A stretch of 13,159 nucleotides of DNA from the NCBI GenBank assembly GCA_023807065.1, contig JAJJLU010000961.1:1-13159 (forward strand), written 5' to 3'. A program made the position numbers and the translations under genes. Positions within the stretch are counted from its first letter, which is position 1. Each line of letters opens with the position of its first letter. The notes beneath the pieces are model-generated. The model was not told the origin of the DNA, ran no database searches, and saw only the letters and a program-made list of their open reading frames with translations. Positions 1 to 8,099 of this stretch are shown here, one piece after another. Origin of the DNA: Isotricha intestinalis (lineage: Eukaryota; Ciliophora; Litostomatea; Vestibuliferida; Isotrichidae).

Positions 1-32
1 CCCCAATCCCCAATCCCCAATCCCCAATCCCC
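1..32. repeat. Telomere, (CCCCAAT)4 + CCCC
   Basis: Four perfect 7-base units CCCCAAT are followed by a final CCCC, after which the sequence turns abruptly into AT-rich DNA. The C-rich strand reads inward from the 5' end, as expected for the left end of a linear chromosome whose G-rich strand (ATTGGGG) would be the 3' overhang. Ciliate macronuclear chromosomes carry C4A2- or C4A4-type telomeres (Tetrahymena, Oxytricha). The 7-mer with an added T is a distinct variant that I associate, from recall only, with rumen trichostome ciliates. The short length is typical of macronuclear ends or of what assemblies retain. Telomere identity is very likely; the taxon is an inference. Confidence 0.95.
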
Positions 33-760
33 ATTTTTTATATTAAATATTTGTAGTAATTAATAAATAAATAATTTTTTCATTCTCTTAAAATTTTATT
101 AAAAAAAAAAATAAATATATTATATTGAGCTTAAAAATTCAGAGCATTATAAAAAAATTAACTTATTAATATTTTTTCCAAAAACATTAGAACAAAATTT
201 TTGTTTAGAATATTTGCACCAAAAAAAAATGTTAACTTTCTCACCTGTCAATGTTTTTTTGAATATTAATAGAAGAAATATTTCCATTTAAAACATGTAT
301 TATTCGTGAAATGAAAAAATGAAAATTGAGTTTTGATTTAATCATATTTTTTAAAAAAGTAATATTTAATATAAATAATTTAAACAAATAACAGATGACT
401 TCTTTATGAAATTAAAAAACAAACAAAAAAAATTAAAAAATAAGTGAGAAATCAAATCATAATACTTTAAAGATTTTTATTTTACTTTTTTTTATAGGTC
501 CTTATTCTTTCTTTAATTCTTTAAATTATACATTATTATATGCTTTATTTTGTTTTTCTTGAATTTCAAAAAATTATATATATTCTCTTTAAAGAATATA
601 AAATTTTCTTTTTTTTAGAATTTTTAATAAATAAAAACAATTTTTAATCATATAAAAAAATTTTTTTGTATAAAACTCATCTAAAAATTAAAAGTCAATA
701 AAATGAAATAAATAATTTTATTTCATTATTTTCATATTTATTTTCTAATGTTATAACTGA
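33..760. other. Subtelomeric AT-rich region, no gene seen
   Basis: About 730 bases lie between the telomere and the first coding-like stretch. All six frames are broken by frequent stops, and the sequence is dominated by A and T homopolymers. I see no tRNA, rRNA or repeat arrays, and the telomere unit does not recur. The only clear structure is a short perfect palindrome at 702-727. One minus-strand stretch around 190-290 reads open for about 40 codons but has no recognisable domain. This looks like non-coding subtelomeric DNA, possibly with the promoter of whatever gene once stood at 761-1161. Confidence 0.6.
702..727. repeat. Perfect 11-bp inverted repeat with 4-nt loop
   Basis: The left arm AATGAAATAAA (702-712) is the exact reverse complement of the right arm TTTATTTCATT (717-727), separated by TAAT. 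In RNA or single-stranded DNA this would fold into a compact hairpin. It lies just upstream of the decayed coding fragment. It could be a transcription signal, or chance in AT-rich DNA; nothing in the sequence assigns a function. Confidence 0.5.
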
Positions 761-1161
761 AGAGAATCTTGTGATTACTTTGGTAATGATTCAAAAGAAG
801 AGACTATTTATCCAACAAAAATAGACGATTTTACAAATTATAAATTGGGTGATTTAGAAATAGTTAATAGTGGTAGTTGTTATTATGCTTTAAAGAAAGG
901 ATATAATGATATTTCAAAAATTGAAGAACACAAAAATCGTTGGCAATTAAATAATAAATATGTTCCTAAAGAATATATTGAAGCTGAATTAAAAGATGAA
1001 GACAACGAACACATCGAATTAAGTATTGATTGTAAATCAAATTGGATTATTTTAAAAGTTAATAAAAATTAAAAATGCTTAGGAATATAGTTAGGAATTA
1101 TCATAAAGGAAAAACTTTAAATAAGACTGGAAAAATTAATTTATCAAAAAATCATAATATT
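761..1161 (+). pseudogene. Decayed subtelomeric coding fragment (unrecognised)
   Basis: An open frame runs from just after a TGA at 758-760 to a TAA at 1070-1072, about 103 codons. Its composition is protein-like: acidic and polar residues, Cys, Trp and Tyr (for example SCDYFGND near the start and KSNWIILKV near the end). It contains no ATG, so the only start in frame is a TTG at 845, which is not credible in a eukaryote. In a second frame, ATG at 1075 opens about 29 codons (YHKGKTLNKTGK) that end in TGA at 1159-1161. Upstream, around 703-750, a third frame reads as a hydrophobic, signal-peptide-like stretch interrupted by TAA codons. Together these suggest a gene for a possibly secreted protein disabled by frameshifts and stops. 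The alternative is a 3' exon of a gene whose intron I could not place. I recognise no family. Confidence 0.45.
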
Positions 1162-1294
1162 TGAAACCAAAAAAAATCTTCCTTATTTAAGGAAAAAATT
1201 TAAAATTGAAAAATAAATAAAAAAATAAATATACTTAAGTAAAAATTATTTAATTTCTTAATTTACAAATTACAATTTGTTATTTCCAAAAGAA

Positions 1295-3115
1295 ATGGTA
1301 AAATCCATTTATATATTTATTCTTATTTTAATATTATTTCAATTTTCACATTTAATTGAAGAAGAAATAATAGACTTAACTCCATATTATAAAGATTTAA
1401 TTGAAGAAAAAGAAGGAATATCTACATTAGCAATATTATTTACAACAGATATTCATGGTTATTTTTTCCCAAGAACTATCAATAATTCATTTATAGGAAA
1501 TAATATTCTTGAGACAGGAGGGATGGAATATTTATCTTCTTATTTGCATATTTTAAAAAACGAATGGAAAGATAAATTTATATGGCTTGATGGAGGAGAT
1601 TTATATCAAGGAGGTTATGAATCTAGAATATCAGATGGTAAAATAATGTCAGAATATATGAATTTTGAAAATTTAACAGCAAGTACAATTGGGAATCATG
1701 AATGGGATTTTGGACAAGATTTTTTAAAAGCAAGAATAAAAGAAAGTAAATTCCCATTTATTGTTGCCAATTTATACGATGATAGAACTAATTCAAATCG
1801 AGTTTTTGAAAATCAAATTACATATAAAATTTATTCTATTAGAAATATAAAATTAGGAGTTATTGGAGTTACTACTACTAGAACTTATAATACTACAAAA
1901 GGGGATTTATCCCATATGTTAATTAAAGATTTTAAAAATATTGTTATTGCATATAGTAAAAAGTTGAGAAATGAATTTAAAGTTAATGCTGTTATATTAT
2001 TATCTCATGCAGGTTTAATTTGTAAATTAACTAAAAAAACTTCAGATATAATGAAATTAAAAATTTGGAATAAAGAAAATGCTTTAAATTTATGTCAAGG
2101 ACAAGAAGAATTAGCTTATTTTTTACAAGATTTTCCACAAGATACAGTTGATTTAATATTATCTGGACATACACATACTCCAAATCATTATTATTTTAAT
2201 GATATTCCTATTGTCAATAGTATGAATAATGGAAAATATATCTCAATGATTTATTTACATTTTGATGCAAAAACATTTAAAATCTATAAAGATAAAATTG
2301 AAATGGAAAGTCCAATTCCAATTTGTTCTAAAATTTTTGACAAAGAAAGAAGATGTGATTTAAAAATATTTGATGAAACAACAACTGAAAGATATGGAAA
2401 ATTAAAGAGATTTAAATTTCATGGTGTAGAAATAAAGAAAAATAAGACAATTCAAAATATGTTTAAAGAATATAATGAGGCAGTATTAGCATATGAGAGA
2501 GAAATAGTAATAAATATTCCAGAAAATATGTATTGTTATAAAAACAGAGAGACTTTATTAGGTAATTATATAGCAGATTTTATGAGAGAAGCAGCAAAAG
2601 CAGATGTTGCAATTGTAAATGCAGGAATATGTAGATCAATTTGGAATAAAGGTGATATTTCTGCCAAAGATGTTCATGATATGTTTCCTTTTACTGATAA
2701 TTTAGTTACTGTTCAAATGACTGGAAAAGAAATAGTTCAAACTTTAAAAGTTATTCAAGTTGGTAATACTCAATTTTTCCCTATTTCGAATCTAATTGAA
2801 GAAATGAGAATTGAAAAAAATTATAAAAAAATTACTAAAGTATTACTTGCTGATGGTAGTAAATTAAAAGAAGATAAAATTTATACTGTTGCTACTACTT
2901 ATTTCTTGTTACCTACTTATGGAGATGAAATGAGTGGAATTAGATATTTTTATCCTAAAGTAAAAGGATTTAAAATTGTTGGAGATTTTACTGATTTGTT
3001 AATTGAACATTTGAAGAAAGTGAAAAAAATTGTTCCTGAAAAACATTTTAATCCTAAAAATAATAGGACAAAAATGTATTCAAAAAATTTAAAACCTGAA
3101 AAAATTCATTTTTAA
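1295..3115 (+). CDS. Secreted 5'-nucleotidase family metallophosphoesterase (UshA/CD73-like)
   Basis: A 606-residue protein that probably hydrolyses nucleoside 5'-phosphates or related phosphoesters outside the cytosol. Residues 5-20 form a hydrophobic signal peptide. The N-terminal calcineurin-like phosphoesterase domain shows the dimetal ligands in order: D52-x-H54, GGD (D102), GNHE (N134, H135), H238 in SHAG and GHTH (H292, H294). The C-terminal substrate domain has LGNYIADFMREAA, NAGICR (N442 to R447, with the Arg in register with the NGGGIR motif of CD73) and FPFTDNL. The usual GGDGY/F nucleobase loop appears instead as TYGDEMSG. The C-terminus is hydrophilic and Lys-rich, with no GPI-attachment signal, so the enzyme is probably soluble and either secreted or vacuolar. 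The start is the ATG at 1295, preceded by AAAGAA. A TTG six codons upstream is in frame but unlikely to be used. Length matches the family (about 550-650). The family is secure; the exact substrate is not. Confidence 0.9.
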   Translation: MVKSIYIFILILILFQFSHLIEEEIIDLTPYYKDLIEEKEGISTLAILFTTDIHGYFFPRTINNSFIGNNILETGGMEYLSSYLHILKNEWKDKFIWLDGGDLYQGGYESRISDGKIMSEYMNFENLTASTIGNHEWDFGQDFLKARIKESKFPFIVANLYDDRTNSNRVFENQITYKIYSIRNIKLGVIGVTTTRTYNTTKGDLSHMLIKDFKNIVIAYSKKLRNEFKVNAVILLSHAGLICKLTKKTSDIMKLKIWNKENALNLCQGQEELAYFLQDFPQDTVDLILSGHTHTPNHYYFNDIPIVNSMNNGKYISMIYLHFDAKTFKIYKDKIEMESPIPICSKIFDKERRCDLKIFDETTTERYGKLKRFKFHGVEIKKNKTIQNMFKEYNEAVLAYEREIVINIPENMYCYKNRETLLGNYIADFMREAAKADVAIVNAGICRSIWNKGDISAKDVHDMFPFTDNLVTVQMTGKEIVQTLKVIQVGNTQFFPISNLIEEMRIEKNYKKITKVLLADGSKLKEDKIYTVATTYFLLPTYGDEMSGIRYFYPKVKGFKIVGDFTDLLIEHLKKVKKIVPEKHFNPKNNRTKMYSKNLKPEKIHF

Positions 3116-3279
3116 ATATTATAAGAGTTTGATTTTTTATTTAAGTAATTTCTTTATTTAATACTAAATCTATTGGGTTAGATTATATATTTTTTGTTTT
3201 TTTATTGTTTTTCTTTTAAAATTATTATTAATAATGAATACCTAAATAAAAAAATATTTAATATTTTAAAGAAAAAAAA

Positions 3280-3954
3280 ATGATAAAAAAAATTTTAATT
3301 TTTGCCTTGTTAATTTTAAGCATAACAGAAATAAATACAATGTATTTTTTTGTGAACTCTGGAAAAACAGAATGTTTAACTCAAAAAAAATTTCAAGATG
3401 AAGAATTTAGAATTATATATTATTTATCAGGTGCGCAAGAAACAGGAAATTTAGTGACAATTTATTCTCCTTCAGATAAAAAACTTTGGGAAGGAACTCA
3501 AAAAAAAAATGATAAATTATCTTTTAAAGCTCATGAAGAAGGATATTATAAATTTTGTGTTAATAATAGAAGTAATAGTAAATTAACAATTACTTTTGAA
3601 TTTCCAGAAGAAATTAAAGAATCTCAAGTATTATCAGTTCAAAATATTGATAATTTTGCAAGTGCTATTGACCAAATTTTAAAAAAATTAAATAATATTC
3701 AATTTAATATTAGAAATAGTGCTGTAAGAAGAGGAAAACATGCTCAAGTTACACAAAAAATTATGAAAAAAATTACAATGTATACGACCATTAAAATTAT
3801 TTTTTTGATTTTATTTTCTTTATTCCAAATTTGTATGGTCACTTCAATTTTTAAAGATGTTAAAGTTGTTGATAAAATTTCTCTTAATTCAAACACTGAA
3901 AGGACTAAATTAAAATCAGATAAAAAAAATCAAGACGATAATATTTTCTTATAA
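3280..3954 (+). CDS. p24/TMED family GOLD-domain transmembrane protein
   Basis: A 224-residue protein with the layout of the emp24/gp25L/p24 cargo receptors, which cycle between ER and Golgi in COPII/COPI vesicles. A signal peptide spans residues 1-20. A lumenal GOLD domain follows, with two cysteines (C32 in KTECLT and C93 in YYKFCVNN) at the positions that form the family's disulfide, and the typical 'EGYYKFCVNN' strand. A helical coiled-coil segment lies near residues 115-160, including IDQILKKLNNIQFNIR. One transmembrane helix covers about 168-191, followed by a cytosolic tail. The tail is unusual: p24 tails normally have 10-15 residues ending in FF and KK-type sorting signals, whereas this one has about 33 polar residues ending DDNIFL. 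A single aromatic FK pair follows the membrane, with no terminal KKxx. The start ATG sits directly after a run of nine A's. Family assignment rests on architecture and the Cys pair. Confidence 0.85.
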   Translation: MIKKILIFALLILSITEINTMYFFVNSGKTECLTQKKFQDEEFRIIYYLSGAQETGNLVTIYSPSDKKLWEGTQKKNDKLSFKAHEEGYYKFCVNNRSNSKLTITFEFPEEIKESQVLSVQNIDNFASAIDQILKKLNNIQFNIRNSAVRRGKHAQVTQKIMKKITMYTTIKIIFLILFSLFQICMVTSIFKDVKVVDKISLNSNTERTKLKSDKKNQDDNIFL

Positions 3955-4185
3955 TTAATAAAGATTAATTGGTTATTTATTTTTATAAGCTTTTTTTTTA
4001 TTTTACAATTAAAGTGTTAATTAAACCAATTTATAATTCTCTTTTACTTATAAGATTTTATTCAAAAATAACTTAAAATTTATAAATGAACTGAAATCAA
4101 ATAAAGTTTTTTATTTCAATTCAAAAGAAAAAATATTTAAATTTTATTTTTATGAATATAAATTAAATTTATATTAAGTAAAATT

Positions 4186-5973
4186 ATGAAAGATGATTTG
4201 TTTGATGAAGAAGATTCAAATAAATATGTTCCAGAAGATCTTAATTTAGATTTAGAGGATGATGATTTCAAAATAAAAAACTCCCAAAATGAAACAAAAA
4301 AAGAAAACGCAAATTTTTCTCCTAATCACGAAGATGAAGAATATAATGATTTTGAAAATCAAGGTTCTAATTTAGATTTACAAGATAATCAAGATGATAA
4401 TATTATTGCTCAAATTTTAAATTCTTCACGTAAATCTGATAAAAAAGATGAAAATAAAAATAATGAAAATGAACCTTCAACAAAACAAAATGATGATATT
4501 AAAACTAATTTAATTGGATATGTTGAAGGAAATTCAATATCAACAATAAAAACCAATAAAACTCCAAAAAATAATAAAATATTAATTGAAAAAGAAATAG
4601 TTAAAAAATCTTTATCAAAAGTTGAAATTGCAGAAGCAAATTATTATGTTTTAAAAACTGAACTTGAAAAATTATTAGAAAAAGACGAGTTTGATTCAAT
4701 TGAAGAAATTTCAAATCAAAATGAAGAAATGATAAATTATTTATCTAAATTAAGTTCAACTTTATCTACTTTAGTTGATAATTCTACAAAAGAAAAAAAT
4801 GATAAAATAAATAATAAAAATGAGCAAAAAGAAAAACAAGAAAATAAAATTATTGAAGTTTATAAAAGAGAATATTTAAGATTAGAAAATAGATTAAAAC
4901 AATTAACTTCTCCTGTATATAAAGAAGGATTAAAAAGAGAATTACAAAATTTAGATAATGAAATTCAAAAAAAAGAATCGCAAAATAAAAAATTAAAAGC
5001 TTATCAAAGACAAAGTGAATTATTAATAGAAAAACAAAGTAAAAATTTAGGAAGAGAACAATTTGAATTAAAAAGATTAAAAATGGATTTAAATAATATT
5101 AATTCCCAAAAAATATTAGTTATGGAGAAAATAAAAAAAAATAATAATATTATCCAAGAAAATTATGCAAGAATTACTCAATTAAATGAATGGCAACAAA
5201 AATTAGAAAAAATTGCTAAAGAAATGTATGATATACAAGAATATGAAAATATTCAATTAGAAGAACAAAAAGAAGGAGAAATAGAAAAAATTAAAGAAAA
5301 CCTAATGAAAAAAATAGAAATTTATGAAAAAGTAATGAAAAGCAATAAGAATAAATATGAATCAGAAATTTCAAGAAATGAAAAAACTATTTTTAATTTA
5401 GAACAAAGAAAATTAGAATTAATACAAAATTATAGAGCTGTTATTGGAGAAGAAGCTTTCCAAAAACTACTCAATGATAATAGGGAAATATTTACTCAAA
5501 ATTTAAATACAGATGAAAATTTAATTAATGATAATAATGATAATATCGAAGTTAATAATATTAATGAAAAAAAGTATCAACAAAATAATAAACAATTAAA
5601 TATTAGTTTTGGGAGTTCTGAAAATAAAAATAAAAATTATATAAAGTTAGAATCTAATGGTCAAAAAAATGTTGAAAGTGAATTAAATATTCCAAAAAAT
5701 AATGAAGTTGAAAATAATGAAAGTGAAAAGAATGAGAATCAAACTCAAATGAATGATGAAGAAAAAAACAAAAAAAATGATGTTCCTTTATTTTTAAAAG
5801 ATTTTATTGAAAAAGAAGAAAACAAAGAAAATGAAATAACAGAAAACTTAAATAATAATAATGAAGAAAAAAAAGAGAAAAAAGATCAAATATCAATATA
5901 TACACAATTAAATAATATTACTCAAAAAAAATCTTTTGATGAATTTGAAGATTTAGAAGAAATGAAAATTTAA
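4186..5973 (+). CDS. Large acidic coiled-coil protein, unrecognised
   Basis: A 595-residue protein with no signal peptide or membrane segment. Residues 1-125 are low-complexity and rich in Asp, Glu and Asn. Residues about 140-200 are helical. A long heptad-rich coiled coil extends from roughly 205 to 430. It contains the segment YLRLENRLKQLTSPVYKEGL (from residue 230), followed by a run of E/K/Q heptads; the SPVYKEGL segment probably breaks the coil. Residues 450-570 are again Asn/Glu/Lys low complexity, and the C-terminus is acidic (FDEFEDLEEM). The layout suits a cytoskeletal or ciliary scaffold, abundant in ciliates, but I do not recognise an orthologue and would not name it. The gene has no intron. 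Its TAA lies only 27 bp from the stop of the convergent RING-kelch gene, so the two transcripts' 3' ends probably overlap or abut. Confidence 0.8.
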   Translation: MKDDLFDEEDSNKYVPEDLNLDLEDDDFKIKNSQNETKKENANFSPNHEDEEYNDFENQGSNLDLQDNQDDNIIAQILNSSRKSDKKDENKNNENEPSTKQNDDIKTNLIGYVEGNSISTIKTNKTPKNNKILIEKEIVKKSLSKVEIAEANYYVLKTELEKLLEKDEFDSIEEISNQNEEMINYLSKLSSTLSTLVDNSTKEKNDKINNKNEQKEKQENKIIEVYKREYLRLENRLKQLTSPVYKEGLKRELQNLDNEIQKKESQNKKLKAYQRQSELLIEKQSKNLGREQFELKRLKMDLNNINSQKILVMEKIKKNNNIIQENYARITQLNEWQQKLEKIAKEMYDIQEYENIQLEEQKEGEIEKIKENLMKKIEIYEKVMKSNKNKYESEISRNEKTIFNLEQRKLELIQNYRAVIGEEAFQKLLNDNREIFTQNLNTDENLINDNNDNIEVNNINEKKYQQNNKQLNISFGSSENKNKNYIKLESNGQKNVESELNIPKNNEVENNESEKNENQTQMNDEEKNKKNDVPLFLKDFIEKEENKENEITENLNNNNEEKKEKKDQISIYTQLNNITQKKSFDEFEDLEEMKI

Positions 5974-6000
5974 TATTAATATATATATTTTAAAAGATGA

Positions 6001-7962
6001 TTAATTTATTGTTAAAGTTATATTCCCCAATTGTGTCCATAAATTAAATCTATCTACATCTAATAAATTACAATCTTTAGCATAACTTATTCCTCTAAAA
6101 AATTTAGGAGTACCATAATTATTAACAAATAAATCTCTTATTTTAAAAGTAGCAATTAATTTATTCTTTTTAAAATTAATAATATATCCTTTATCTTCAT
6201 AATCATCATTAACATGTTCTTCTCCTCCAATTAAAATAATATTATTTTGATTATATACATAAAATCCAAAATTAAATAAATTAGCATGATAACCTTCAAT
6301 TCTTAATTCTTCCCATTTATCATTTTTCTTAAAATTTATTTTTAACTTTTCAAAAATATAAGAAGTTTCTTCTTCTGATTCACCACCAAAAGCAATAATA
6401 TTTTCTTTTAGAACAGTGATTGCTTTATGAGCTTTTTTATGATTTAATTTAGGCAATTCTTCCCATATATTTGTTGAAATTGAGTATCTACAACATAAAT
6501 TTGTAGGAGTTGATTTTTCTTTTTCTCCTCCAATTATATATATATAATTTTGATATAATAATGTATCCATATCATAATAAGTAAAAGGGATTTCTTTTAA
6601 ATCAGTTCTTTCATTTTTTATAAAATCAAATTTATAAAATAATTGACTTTTAGATTTATCTCCTAAACAATATACTACTTCTCCATTTCTTTCACATTCA
6701 AAACATTTTGATGAAAATGTGTATTCTTTTGGAAATTTTGAAAATGTTTTTAAATCAGAATTATATAATTTATGTATTCCATATTTATTTTTTAATTGTA
6801 GAAAATGTGAATCTAAATAATATGTATTATTGAGGAGTGAATGAAAAAATCCTTGACTAAAATATTGAATAAGGAAATAAAAAAATTTATTTTTTATAAG
6901 ATTAAATATATAATTCTCTTCATTTTTTATATCTGTAACTTTTGTTCTGAAACATTGATAAAACATTAAATAATTTGAAAATAATTTATGTAATAGTGAA
7001 TTAAAATAATTTTTTTCATTATAATCATCTACTTTATTTATTTTATTTATTAAATAATCAATTTTATATTTTGCATTATTTCTTAATCTTGAAGCTGTTG
7101 AAAAAGATAAAATTCTATTAAATAAATTTTGATTAATATTTTCCCAAATTTTTCTATCAGAAAAAGAACAAAGAATGAAATTATGTAAAAAATCTGTTAA
7201 TTTTTTTTTTTTTTGTTTTAAATATACATCTTCTTTAATATAATCTTTACTTTTTTTAAAAATATTATCATTTAGTTCTACTTGATATTCTTCATGATTT
7301 TTTTTAGAGTGTTCTTCATTATTTAATATAATCATTCTACATTTTTGACAAAAATATTTTTTCTTATTTTCCTCTTTAACAACTAATTTTTTATTAAATT
7401 CTAAAATAGAAGTATTAACTAAAAAATTATTATTTTTAAGTTTCACTCTTTTAGAACAATAAGGGCATTTAAAATTAAATGATTTTTCTTGATTATTTTT
7501 TATTTTATCACTTTCTTCATTTTGAATAACATTCATATAATTAGCAGAAGTTTCACTATCATCATTGGAATCTAAAGAAGATTTTTCATCTTCACTTTCA
7601 CTGTCATCATCTTCAGATTCTTCTTCTTCTTCTTCATCAATTTCTTCATAATCTTCTGAATTAGATAAATTATCTTCTTTATTATCTTCATGATTATTAT
7701 TTTTTTTATTTTTATCATAATTTTTTTCATCATCACTAATTAAACTTATATCACAGTCAAATTCTTGAAAATTTGCATTTTCCATATTTCTCTGAAAGTA
7801 ACTACAATTACTTTTTGAATTATAGGATTCTCCATCATTCATACATTCACTTTTTATTTTTTCAACACATTGTTCACATAATGTATGACCACAAGGAAGA
7901 ATTAAAGGGATATAACCTTCAGAAAAATCATACATACAAATTGGACATTTTACTTTTTCCAT
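6001..7962 (-). CDS. RING finger / kelch-repeat protein with split RING
   Basis: A 653-residue protein, probably an E3 ubiquitin ligase that reads its substrate through a kelch propeller. The N-terminus has six RING-HC ligands: C6-x2-C9, C24-x-H26, C29-x2-C32, in CPIC and LPCGHTLCEQC. The last expected CxxC pair (CPYC, C166 and C169) comes only after about 133 residues, most of them an acidic Ser/Asp/Glu tract including a six-Glu run encoded by a GAA repeat (7619-7637). A second Cys/His group follows: C205-x2-C208 and H218-x4-H223. Residues about 240-400 are helical. From about 420 there are kelch-like blades with IYIIGGE (near 471), IIAFGGE (near 521) and IILIGGE (near 574), about 50 residues apart. 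Only three GG motifs are plain, fewer than a full six-blade propeller; the rest may be degenerate. The start is the ATG at 7962; the preceding in-frame TTG is not credible. The gene diverges from the one at 8100. Confidence 0.85.
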   Translation of the reverse strand: MEKVKCPICMYDFSEGYIPLILPCGHTLCEQCVEKIKSECMNDGESYNSKSNCSYFQRNMENANFQEFDCDISLISDDEKNYDKNKKNNNHEDNKEDNLSNSEDYEEIDEEEEEESEDDDSESEDEKSSLDSNDDSETSANYMNVIQNEESDKIKNNQEKSFNFKCPYCSKRVKLKNNNFLVNTSILEFNKKLVVKEENKKKYFCQKCRMIILNNEEHSKKNHEEYQVELNDNIFKKSKDYIKEDVYLKQKKKKLTDFLHNFILCSFSDRKIWENINQNLFNRILSFSTASRLRNNAKYKIDYLINKINKVDDYNEKNYFNSLLHKLFSNYLMFYQCFRTKVTDIKNEENYIFNLIKNKFFYFLIQYFSQGFFHSLLNNTYYLDSHFLQLKNKYGIHKLYNSDLKTFSKFPKEYTFSSKCFECERNGEVVYCLGDKSKSQLFYKFDFIKNERTDLKEIPFTYYDMDTLLYQNYIYIIGGEKEKSTPTNLCCRYSISTNIWEELPKLNHKKAHKAITVLKENIIAFGGESEEETSYIFEKLKINFKKNDKWEELRIEGYHANLFNFGFYVYNQNNIILIGGEEHVNDDYEDKGYIINFKKNKLIATFKIRDLFVNNYGTPKFFRGISYAKDCNLLDVDRFNLWTQLGNITLTIN

Positions 7963-8099
7963 CAATAATAAATATAATGGTTATTAATTTTAATTTAAAA
8001 AAATAATTAATTTTTAAATTAAAAGAAAAGAATTTAAAAATTATTTTTTAATTTGGCTGAGAAATATATATTATATTAAAGTTATATATATTTAAAATA

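Noticed and set aside
170..300. Minus-strand stretch with LTGEK and two Cys, reminiscent of a C2H2 zinc-finger linker
   Set aside because: The Cys/His spacing does not make a finger, there are no histidines in place, and the frame is short. Treated as chance.
845..1072. Intact small gene starting at TTG 845
   Set aside because: There is no ATG anywhere in this frame and the frame continues upstream to 761, so a TTG start in a eukaryote is not credible. It is annotated as part of a decayed fragment instead.
3964..4035. Imperfect inverted repeat around AATTGGTT / AACCAATT after the p24 gene
   Set aside because: Only about 8 bp pair perfectly across a long loop in AT-rich DNA; too weak to call a terminator or other site.
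7619..7637. GAA/TTC trinucleotide repeat as a separate microsatellite feature
   Set aside because: It encodes the six-Glu run of the RING-kelch protein's acidic insert and is described there.
7773..8006. Plus-strand open frame of 77 codons
   Set aside because: It lies mostly antisense to the N-terminal RING region of the gene at 6001-7962, has no recognisable domain, and its composition is the mirror of the real gene.
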